Source of the DNA: Acidobacteriota bacterium
GTDB taxonomy: Bacteria > Acidobacteriota > UBA6911
Reading direction: 5' to 3'
DNA length: 34,019 bases
NCBI GenBank assembly: GCA_003225335.1
Contig: QHZE01000430.1
Coordinates: forward strand, 1-34,019
The translations under genes were made by a program, and so were the position numbers. Under the pieces are notes generated by a model. The model searched no databases and was not told where the DNA came from. It was given only the letters and a program-made list of their open reading frames with translations. Shown in pieces: positions 15,805-21,750 of the stretch (position 1 is its first letter; every line of letters begins with the position of its first letter).

Positions 15805-15960
15805 GGAGTTCAGGTATGGAGTTCAGGCTTCAGCCTGCACGGCCTCAGTACGGGCTCAAGCGTGAACTCCCAACCAAAGACCACGAGATCCTTTGTGCGA
15901 GCATGGAGTTCGGCTTTCAAGGCCGCGGTGCGCCCGAGCAGGCTGAAGCCTGAACTCCAC
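15805..15960. repeat. Two paired palindromic repeats (TTCAGGCTTTAGCCTG family) in tandem
   Basis: One copy spans about 15816-15876 (GGAGTTCAGGCTTCAGCCTG ... GTGAACTCCCAACC) with a partial GGAGTTCAGG just before it. A second spans about 15904-15959 (GGAGTTCGGCTTTCAAGGCC ... GCAGGCTGAAGCCTGAACTC). A 118-bp inverted-repeat element follows directly. Confidence 0.8.
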
Positions 15961-15978
15961 GACATGCGCGTACTCTTC

Positions 15979-16096
15979 GGTCGTGAGAAAAAATGTAGCG
16001 TCCCGCACTGGCGGGGCAAAGGTCCTGTTGACGCAAAAGGAGTTGTCGAAGCTCACATGTCCCGCGGCACGGGCGCTACGATTTTTTCTCACGACC
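15979..16096. mobile_element. 118-bp inverted-repeat element, copy 1
   Basis: Begins GGTCGTGAGAAAAAATGTAG and ends with the complement of GGTCGTGAGAAAAAATCGTA. Inside are two short hairpins (CCCGC-actg-GCGGG and CCCG-cggca-CGGG) flanking a core that contains CAAAAGGAGTTGTCGA. A second copy of exactly the same length lies inverted at 18587-18704. No open frame inside. It is best described as a small non-autonomous element or a structured intergenic repeat; the enzyme that would move it is not in this window. Confidence 0.8.
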
Positions 16097-16104
16097 AGCG
16101 TCTC

Positions 16105-16175
16105 TGCGGTGAGGTTTTTGGTTGCGGCTTTGCCGCTCTGTTGTTCATCGGTGTTCATCTGTGGTTTCATTTGCG
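16105..16175. repeat. GGTTGCGGC hairpin and TTCATCTGTG tandem fragments
   Basis: TTTTTGGTTGCGGCTTTGCC (16115-16134) forms a small hairpin and is followed by TTCATCGGTGTTCATCTGTG and GTTTCATTTGCG. The same order of fragments is seen near 6550-6600. Confidence 0.65.
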
Positions 16176-16206
16176 CAGCTCATGCAGACGAAAATCCTTG
16201 CCGGGT

Positions 16207-16689
16207 TCATGGATAATGGCGCGTCGCCTCTGTCAGGCCCAGCGTTGCCGACCACCGTTTTACGGTCATCTTGTCCTTCTCGGTGTCCCAACTGATGAAT
16301 GCCGCGCTGTCGATTTCCACGGTAAAGACGTGGTAGGTCCCGGGCGGTTGCGACTTCCACCACGCCTGGTAGTTCCCTTCCAGGATGCGGCGGTCCTCGA
16401 CGGCCAGCGCCCGGCCGTAAAGCTTGAACTCGCCGTCAGAGCCATTCGGGTCGCATACAGCGCTGTGAACAGCGCAGCGCGGCTCCCGCAGCAGGTCCAG
16501 CGCCTTCCTGGATCGCCACATCATGCCGAGCAGAAGGTGGCCCAGGACGAGGTACGGTTCCACCGGGCTGATGCGCGGGGAGCCGTCCTTGCGAACGGTC
16601 GCCACCAGCACGACCCCGGTCCGTTCAAAGCGCTCCCTGCCCAGGCGAGCCAGCTCCGGGGCAGCCGCCTCAAAATCCCGCCAGATCAT
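16207..16689 (-). CDS. Pyridoxamine 5'-phosphate oxidase-like FMN-binding protein
   Basis: A 160-residue split-barrel protein of the PNPOx-like family. The N-terminal strand pair TGVVLVATVRKDGSPRISPVEP is the usual flavin-binding opening, followed by LLLGMMWRSRKALDLLREPRCAVHS. Members bind FMN, F420 or heme; true pyridoxamine phosphate oxidase is unlikely because the protein is short and lacks the family C-terminal part. The ATG at 16689 (MIWRDF) follows AGGGGAGGGG closely and is preferred to the Met five codons upstream. It stands alone on the minus strand between repeat-filled gaps. Confidence 0.75.
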   Translation of the reverse strand: MIWRDFEAAAPELARLGRERFERTGVVLVATVRKDGSPRISPVEPYLVLGHLLLGMMWRSRKALDLLREPRCAVHSAVCDPNGSDGEFKLYGRALAVEDRRILEGNYQAWWKSQPPGTYHVFTVEIDSAAFISWDTEKDKMTVKRWSATLGLTEATRHYP

Positions 16690-17097
16690 CACCCCTCCCC
16701 TCATACACGCGGCGCGAGCCTATGCGGATGCCGGACCCGCCGCCAAGCCAGGCGTTTCCTTCCAATTTGAAATCTCAAATAATCTCAAGTTTCAAATTAT
16801 TTTCAAATTTGAAATTTCAAGTGTTTCTCCCGTATCCGCAGGGGCGGTCCTGCATGGCCGCCCGCCGCTTGTTTTCGTGTAATTCGCGAAAATTCGTGGC
16901 CGCCTTTGTCCGTGTCTCTGTGGCCAAGGACGCATTTTTCTGAATCGGTCAGAACGTGTGAAACAAGCTTTAGCTCGACCAACCGTTCATCCGCTCGGCG
17001 GTTGGGCAACCCAACGTGTCAGCAGCCGATCGCGAAGCATGTCTTCACGAGCATCGACCATGCGAACAGCAGTTCCAAACCGGACCAGGCGCCCTAA
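16690..17097. other. Intergenic region with AT-rich TTTCAAATT repeats
   Basis: No gene is seen. Positions about 16762-16821 are AT-rich tandem units of TTTGAAATCTCAAAT and TTTCAAATT type, unlike the GC-rich surroundings. Positions 16872-16905 carry a TTCGTGTAATTCGCG fragment of the CACGAATT family and 16911-16924 a CTCTGTGGCCAAGG fragment. The rest, up to the 200-bp element at 17098, holds only short unconvincing frames. Confidence 0.5.
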
Positions 17098-17297
17098 GGG
17101 CTCGTGCAGAAATAAATTCACATTTTGGCGCGAGCGCCGGGCGGGCATGTGCGAGGCGCCGCGACGCAGGCGATGTCGGACATCGTCGAGGAGCGGCAAC
17201 AACGCCGATACGCGCCCTTCGCCGCCGCGCCCCTCCGGGCTGCGGCCCGCGGGCCTGGGGGCTGCAGCAAAATGCAAATTTATTTCTGCGCGAGCCC
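17098..17297. mobile_element. 200-bp MITE-like element with 30-bp terminal inverted repeats and TAA flanks
   Basis: The left end (17098-17127, starting GGGCTCGTGCAGAAATAAAT) and the right end (17268-17297) are complementary at 27 of 30 positions. TAA is present directly outside both ends (17095-17097 and 17298-17300), as a 3-bp target duplication would be. The 140-bp middle is very GC-rich and has no credible gene. A third copy of the end sequence lies at 19673-19698. Features fit a miniature inverted-repeat transposable element; no matching transposase is in the window. Confidence 0.8.
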
Positions 17298-17373
17298 TAA
17301 GGTCGCCGACGTCCGCAGTGGCCGTGCAGGTAAAGATGGGGCTTGTGAACCGAGGTGTTCGGCGTCCAGGTTT

Positions 17374-17430
17374 GGAGTCCAGCCTTCAGGCTTCATTGAC
17401 TCGGTACAGGCTAAGCCTGAACTCCGAACC
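17374..17430. repeat. Paired palindromic intergenic repeat (TTCAGGCTTTAGCCTG family)
   Basis: GGAGTCCAGCCTTCAGGCTT opens and ACAGGCTAAGCCTGAACTCC then GAACC closes this copy. It lies 3' of the PIG-L gene, 44 bp past its stop codon. Confidence 0.8.
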
Positions 17431-17474
17431 GGGTTCTAGCGAGGATGAATAGCTTCGGGACGATGAGCAAATAG

Positions 17475-18446
17475 CTACCTCAATGGCACGACGTGCTGCC
17501 GGATATACTCCTCGGTGCGCGGTCCCGACGCACCCGAAGCTCCGGGGGCGACATAGTGGAACGCCTCGGCGTATTCGACGCCGTACTGCCGTCCCAATTC
17601 GCGGTTACGCTCCAGGAGGAACTCCTTGATGTAATTGCGGTCGGCGGTGTCGTCGTCGTCCCCCAGCAGCGGCAGGCGCTGGTTTTTTTTCGCCAATTCC
17701 GCGCGCAGCCGTGAGCCGTGATGCCCGCCCGGCCCCTTCGCTTGGTTGGCGCGGTTGGCTTCGACCTTCTTGTCCACCACGGCGCTGATGTCCACCACGC
17801 GGGTAATCTCCGGTCGCCGCGCAAAGTAATACTTGTCGCGGACCTCGTACGGCTGGAGTCCGGCGGCGAACTGCTCCGGATAATCATGGTCACGGCCGGC
17901 CATCCAGCAGGCCGCTTCCACGCCGCGGGCGATCATGTGGTGGTCGGGATTCTCCTCATCATGCGCCCAGGGGTCCCAACAGACGACCGTATCCACCTTA
18001 AGCGCACGGATCAGAAGAATCAGCCGGCAGATAAGCTCGTTCAGCGAGACGTCGCCCATCTTGTGGTTGTTGTAGTTGAGGTTGAAGACCCGTTTGAGGC
18101 CCAGAACACGAGCCACTTCATCATTGTCGCGCTCGTTTCCGAGGACGTTCTCGCCGATCGTGCCGGGCGTTCCGAGCCCGCGGGCGTCGCCCATGTCGTC
18201 ATTGGTGGCGCGAATCAGGTAGCCGGTGTAGCCCTCCTTGACGAGCTTCGCTACCGTTCCCGCAGCCGAAAGCGGGATGTCATCCGAATGCGCCTGGATG
18301 GCCGCAAGCACCTTGCCCTTGTGAGGGGAGCCCTCGGCCGCCCGCTCGAAGAACACGTTGCCGCTCGTCTGCTGGGCCTCCGCGTTTTGGAACCGCAGTG
18401 TGACCGCGCCGGCGAGCAAGCTGGTGAGAAAGTCCCGTCGTTGCAC
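17475..18446 (-). CDS. Tat-exported PIG-L family deacetylase
   Basis: A 323-residue zinc-dependent deacetylase of the PIG-L (LmbE) family. The start MQRRDFLTSLLAGAVTLRF is a twin-arginine signal, so the protein should be exported folded. The usual AHPDD zinc motif reads AHSDD (His53, Asp55, Asp56), with Ser in place of Pro. The third zinc ligand lies in NPDHHMIA (His169), where HPDH is usual. Family members remove N-acetyl groups from amino sugars or related compounds; exported acidobacterial members are common but their substrates are unknown. The start codon is a GTG at 18446. No neighbour on the same strand is close enough to suggest a pathway. Confidence 0.85.
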   Translation of the reverse strand: MQRRDFLTSLLAGAVTLRFQNAEAQQTSGNVFFERAAEGSPHKGKVLAAIQAHSDDIPLSAAGTVAKLVKEGYTGYLIRATNDDMGDARGLGTPGTIGENVLGNERDNDEVARVLGLKRVFNLNYNNHKMGDVSLNELICRLILLIRALKVDTVVCWDPWAHDEENPDHHMIARGVEAACWMAGRDHDYPEQFAAGLQPYEVRDKYYFARRPEITRVVDISAVVDKKVEANRANQAKGPGGHHGSRLRAELAKKNQRLPLLGDDDDTADRNYIKEFLLERNRELGRQYGVEYAEAFHYVAPGASGASGPRTEEYIRQHVVPLR

Positions 18447-18586
18447 GGCGGCATTCTAGCGGTGGGTTCGGCGGCTGTCAAATCTGAATGGGACGCACAA
18501 GATTTCGGTTCCGAATGATCGCCCGACGTGTTATGGGAAGCCAAGCTCAAGAAGAATTCAAGGACTTTATTCACCACGGAGACACA

Positions 18587-18704
18587 GGTCGTGAGAAAAA
18601 ATCGTAGCGCCGGCGTCTCGCCGGCATCTGAGCCTCGACAACTCCTTTTGGGTCAACACGACCTTTGCCGGCTGGAAGCCGGCGATACATTTTTTCTCAC
18701 GACC
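18587..18704. mobile_element. 118-bp inverted-repeat element, copy 2 (inverted relative to copy 1)
   Basis: Ends GGTCGTGAGAAAAAATCGTA and the complement of GGTCGTGAGAAAAAATGTAT. Read on the minus strand it aligns with copy 1 over its full length. Its hairpins are CCGGC-ttcca-GCCGG and CCGGCG-aga-CGCCGG. It sits inside a CCACGGAGACACAGAGTACACG repeat; ACA is present on both sides (18584-18586 and 18705-18707), and removing the element plus one ACA restores a continuous host repeat. Confidence 0.8.
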
Positions 18705-18955
18705 ACAGAGTACACGGAGACGCACGGAGAACCCTGATGCCTCTGTGAAATCTCCGTGCTTCTGCGCGCTTCCGCCGGACCCGAGCACCTGCTGCTCGGT
18801 TTGCTTCGAAACGAGCGCTCACTGGCAACCACGATCCTTCATGAGCACGGTCTCGATCTCAGCAGGGTTTGAAGGAGCGGTAGCCACGGCTTTTTTTGAC
18901 AGAGTACAGGTTCATCTCGGGCATAATTTCAGCTTGGTCTTTACCTTCGCATCTC

Positions 18956-19516
18956 ATGGCTCTCAAATCGACCATCTTCAAAGCCGAGCTTCAGGTTTCC
19001 GATCTGGACCGGCCTTACTACGGCACGCATGCTCTGACGCTCGCCCGCCACCCTTCCGAAACCGACGAGCGCATGATGGTGCGGCTGTTCGCTTTTGCTC
19101 TGTATGCCGATGATCGCCTGGAGTTCGGCCGCGGGCTTTCCGCGGAAGACGACCCGGCGCTGTGGCGCAAGGATCACGCGGGCGGTATCGAGTTGTGGAT
19201 TGATGTCGGCCAGCCCGACGAACGCGATGTGCGGAAAGCTTGCGGGCGTGCCAATCAAGTCGTTGTCGTAAGTTACGGCGGCCGCACGACCGATATGTGG
19301 TGGGCCGAAAATCGCCAGCAATTTGGGCGCTTGGGCAACTTGACGGTTGTCAATCTTCCCCTGGAAGCGAGCCAGGCGCTGGCCAGGCTCGCAGGCCGTC
19401 ACATGCGCTTGCAATGCACCATCCAGGAGGGACAAGTGTGGATCGGCACAGAAAGCCACAGCTTTCATTTCGAAATGGGACGCTGGCAAATCCCAGTAAA
19501 GCGCGGCGGAATTTGA
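18956..19516 (+). CDS. yaeQ: YaeQ family protein
   Basis: A 186-residue protein of the YaeQ family, close to the 181 residues of E. coli YaeQ. It has the family start MALKSTIFKAELQVSDLDR, the middle motifs TLARHPSETDERMMVRLFAFA and LWIDVGQPDERD, and the late VVVVSYGG and GGRTTDMWW. The fold is related to PD-(D/E)xK nucleases, but the biochemical role is not settled; E. coli yaeQ was described as a suppressor of loss of the elongation factor RfaH. The ATG at 18956 is used because the 20 codons upstream do not resemble the family. TTGACA at 18896-18901 and CATAAT at 18922-18927 could be a promoter, but the 20-bp spacer is too long for confidence. Confidence 0.92.
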   Translation: MALKSTIFKAELQVSDLDRPYYGTHALTLARHPSETDERMMVRLFAFALYADDRLEFGRGLSAEDDPALWRKDHAGGIELWIDVGQPDERDVRKACGRANQVVVVSYGGRTTDMWWAENRQQFGRLGNLTVVNLPLEASQALARLAGRHMRLQCTIQEGQVWIGTESHSFHFEMGRWQIPVKRGGI

Positions 19517-19532
19517 GTGCAATTAGAAGAAG

Positions 19533-19625
19533 TGTGAGTCAATTCATGCCGCCGTTAACTCTCTCAGAAGCCGTGGAGAATTTAGTTCGTGTTAATTCGT
19601 GGCCATCAAAACCGCCACGAATTTT
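19533..19625. repeat. TTAACTCTCTCAGAAGC/CACGAATT element, copy A
   Basis: GAGTCAATTCATGCCGCCGT is followed by TAACTCTCTCAGAAGCCGTG, GAGAATTTAG and GTTAATTCGTGG, then the return arm ACCGCCACGAATTTT. It begins 17 bp after the yaeQ stop. Copies B (26431-26537) and C (31955-32079) lie in the opposite orientation. Confidence 0.8.
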
Positions 19626-19672
19626 AGCGGACCGCATTAACCGCAAAAACGCGAAGGACGCAAAGAAAAGGC

Positions 19673-19698
19673 TAAGGGTCGCGCAGAAATAAATTCAC
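19673..19698. repeat. Solitary end of the 200-bp MITE family
   Basis: TAAGGGTCGCGCAGAAATAA and then ATTCAC match the flank plus left end of the element at 17098 with one base missing. No second end was found nearby, so this is a remnant or one end of a longer, diverged copy. Confidence 0.55.
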
Positions 19699-19761
19699 GC
19701 GGCAGTTTGTACCTGGCATTTGAGGTCGTCGCATGGGGTGCATTTCAAGGCAGTGAGGTTT

Positions 19762-19815
19762 GGCGTTCAGCCTTCAGGCTGCACGGACCCGGTGCAGGCT
19801 AAAGCCTGAACTCCA
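19762..19815. repeat. Paired palindromic intergenic repeat (TTCAGGCTTTAGCCTG family)
   Basis: GGCGTTCAGCCTTCAGGCTG, a short linker, then GCAGGCTAAAGCCTGAACTC. It lies in the leader of the LarA-like gene, about 65 bp before its start codon, and in translation reads as a false N-terminus ending RLKPELH. Confidence 0.85.
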
Positions 19816-19879
19816 TGCGCCGCGCCTGTTGGAAACTACCGGCTGGAGTAGTACGATAGCGGGCCAAGGAGGACATCAC

Positions 19880-21247
19880 ATGAGAGAAGACCTCGGCCGA
19901 AGAGACTTCTTGCGGCGCGCGGGAACGGGCGCGCTCGCCGCAAGTCCGATTTGGAGCTGGGCTACAGAGCGGCAGGCTCCCGGGACGAGCCAGGCTGCTT
20001 CTGGCTGGGTAACGATCCCCACGCGCGAGCACCACGGCGACACCGAAGAGCGCCTTCAGATTCCGCCGTCGTGGAACGTGAAGGTTTACGAGATGGCCGG
20101 GCACGACCGCCCGGTGCTCACGGCGGAGCAGATTCGCCGGCGCATTGAAGAGCCGATCGGAACCAGGCGCCTGGCCGAAATCGCCGAGGGCAAGCGCAGC
20201 GCGGTGATCACCTTCGACGACCTCACCCGGCCAACGCCGACGTTTGAAGTGGTGCCGCACGTGGCCGCCGAACTGCGCCTGGCCGGAATCAAAGACGAGA
20301 ATATCTTGCTCCTTGCGTCCTATGGAACGCATCGCCCCATCAACCAGGTCGAGGCGGCGGCCAAGCTGGGCGAGTCTGCCGACCGGTACGCGTGGCTGAA
20401 CCACAACATCTTCGAGAACCTCACAGACCTGGGGCGGACTTCTCGCGGCAACCGGATCAAGGTCAACCGGCACTTCATGCAGGCCGACGTGCGCATCACC
20501 ATCAGCGGCATCAAGGCGCACGGCAACGCCGGCTACGGCGGAGGCGCCAAGGCCATCCTGCCCGGTATCGCCTGGATCGAATCGATCGACTACTTCCACC
20601 GCACCATCGCCGGCGTGGGCGCGAACGAAAACAAAACCGCCGGCCCGCTCAAGATCTTCAAGAACGAAGTTCGCCTGGACATGATTGATGCCGCGCGGCT
20701 GGCGCGGGTGGACTACAGCGTGCAGATCCTGTACAACGGGCGCCGCAAGGTGGTGGGTGTGTACGCCGGCGATATCGTCGAGTCGCACCACGCGGCCTGC
20801 CGCGACGCCAACAAGATGCTGGCCACCGAGCGGGCCTCCAATGCGGACGTGGTCCTGGTGAACGCCTATCCGCAGAACCTGCAGGCCACAAACAGCCTGG
20901 GCTGGGCGCGCGGTTGTGTCCGCGACGGCGGTACTGCCGTGCTAGTCATTCAGAACCCGGAGGGGATCGAGGAATGGCATTACCTGAACGAGCGCCGCAA
21001 CTACGATTCGCGCGCGTTCTACGAAACGGGCCATCCTGAAAGCTGGGGAGTGAAGCAGGCCAGGCAGTTCATCGTATACTCCGCGTACCTACAACAGCGC
21101 GACCGCATCCGCTTCCCCGCAAAGACGATCTTTACGCGCACCTGGGCCGACACTGTGGCCGCCATCAGCAAGGCCCACAGCGAGGCCAACGTCGCGCTCT
21201 ACCCCTACGCCGGCATCCAGCACCCTCCGGGAGACCTGGACGGGTAG
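19880..21247 (+). CDS. Tat-exported LarA-like (DUF2088) nickel-pincer racemase family protein
   Basis: A 455-residue protein of the lactate racemase (LarA) family. TFDDLTRPTP at 111-120 and SYGTHRP with His151 match the LarA N-terminal domain. KAHGNAGYGGGAKAILPG holds His214 and Lys224, spaced ten residues apart just as His174 and Lys184 are in LarA, where the Lys carries the nickel-pincer cofactor. His151 would match LarA His108. The start GRRDFLRRAGTGALAAS is a twin-arginine signal, so the mature protein should lie outside the cytoplasm. The ATG at 19880 follows AGGAGG by about 7 nt; 40 codons further upstream are repeat DNA. It may be an epimerase or racemase of a 2-hydroxy acid, but the substrate is unknown. 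The cofactor genes larB, larC and larE are not in this window. Confidence 0.82.
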   Translation: MREDLGRRDFLRRAGTGALAASPIWSWATERQAPGTSQAASGWVTIPTREHHGDTEERLQIPPSWNVKVYEMAGHDRPVLTAEQIRRRIEEPIGTRRLAEIAEGKRSAVITFDDLTRPTPTFEVVPHVAAELRLAGIKDENILLLASYGTHRPINQVEAAAKLGESADRYAWLNHNIFENLTDLGRTSRGNRIKVNRHFMQADVRITISGIKAHGNAGYGGGAKAILPGIAWIESIDYFHRTIAGVGANENKTAGPLKIFKNEVRLDMIDAARLARVDYSVQILYNGRRKVVGVYAGDIVESHHAACRDANKMLATERASNADVVLVNAYPQNLQATNSLGWARGCVRDGGTAVLVIQNPEGIEEWHYLNERRNYDSRAFYETGHPESWGVKQARQFIVYSAYLQQRDRIRFPAKTIFTRTWADTVAAISKAHSEANVALYPYAGIQHPPGDLDG

Positions 21248-21313
21248 CCGGATACGCAGAGCCCAGACAGGATAACGGGATGGACTGGATGGGCGAGCAG
21301 GGAGAGATTTGGG

Positions 21314-21413
21314 AAATGACCAATGACCAATGAAAATGACAAATCGCAGTTCGTGTCCGGGCTTCTGACTTCTATTTGTCATTGTTCATTTTTCATTGGT
21401 CATTTGTTATTTG
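21314..21413. repeat. CATTGGTCATT/AATGACCAATG inverted tandem repeat, second copy
   Basis: AAATGACCAATGACCAATGA at the left and TTGTCATTGTTCATTTTTCA with TTGGTCATTTG at the right form the arms of a long imperfect inverted repeat with a loop of about 45 bp. It is 3' of the LarA-like gene and resembles the repeat at 6391-6441. Confidence 0.75.
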
Positions 21414-21480
21414 TCGGAAAAATCCTTGCCAGCTGCTATGGACTTCCCTCTGCGTTCCCCGCGGCTCTGCGGTGAGGTTC

Positions 21481-21539
21481 GGAGTTCAGGCTTTAGCCTG
21501 CTACGGGCGCAGGGCAGCCTGAAGGCTGAGCTTCAAACC
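21481..21539. repeat. Paired palindromic intergenic repeat (TTCAGGCTTTAGCCTG family)
   Basis: GGAGTTCAGGCTTTAGCCTG, linker, GGCAGCCTGAAGGCTGAGCT and TCAAACC. This is one of the best-preserved copies and is nearly the same as the copy at 8047. Confidence 0.85.
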
Positions 21540-21611
21540 TGGGACAAATGAGTTCGTGGGGTCCTGTTTTTCTGGTTTCAAGGCGAGCCCCAAGCTCACG
21601 TTTAACCTGGG

Positions 21612-21725
21612 TCGCGAAATCTTCGCGCTCTTCGCGGCTTCGCGGTGAATCCTGGGCGGGACTTTCACCGCGAAGGCGCGAAGCACGCGAAGAAAACGCG
21701 AAGGACTTTAGTTTGGTTGCGGCTC
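21612..21725. repeat. CGCGAAG inverted repeat and GGTTGCGGC fragment
   Basis: TCGCGCTCTTCGCGGCTTCG and TTTCACCGCGAAGGCGCGAA are the arms, continuing as ACGCGAAGAAAACGCGAAGG and ending TTTGGTTGCGGCTCCGTC. The gap between the LarA-like and TPR genes (21248-21750) is otherwise without a gene. Confidence 0.7.
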
Positions 21726-21750
21726 CGTCGGGCGGGCAACCACGCCCTAC

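Noticed and set aside
16958..17452. A 164-codon plus-strand frame over 16958-17452
   Set aside because: It runs through the 200-bp inverted-repeat element and into the TTCAGGC repeat at 17374. Its content is set by repeats and it has no recognisable domain.
18896..18927. Confident promoter for yaeQ (TTGACA and CATAAT)
   Set aside because: The 20-bp spacer is longer than the 16-18 bp usual for sigma70 promoters, so it is only mentioned as a possibility.
19760..19879. LarA-like start at 19760
   Set aside because: This part is the paired palindrome repeat (reads as RLKPELH). The ATG at 19880 has AGGAGG at good spacing and begins a Tat signal.
1939..21539. The many dispersed repeats as a CRISPR array
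   Set aside because: Copies are palindromic, lie in separate intergenic gaps kilobases apart, have no regular spacers, and no cas gene is present.
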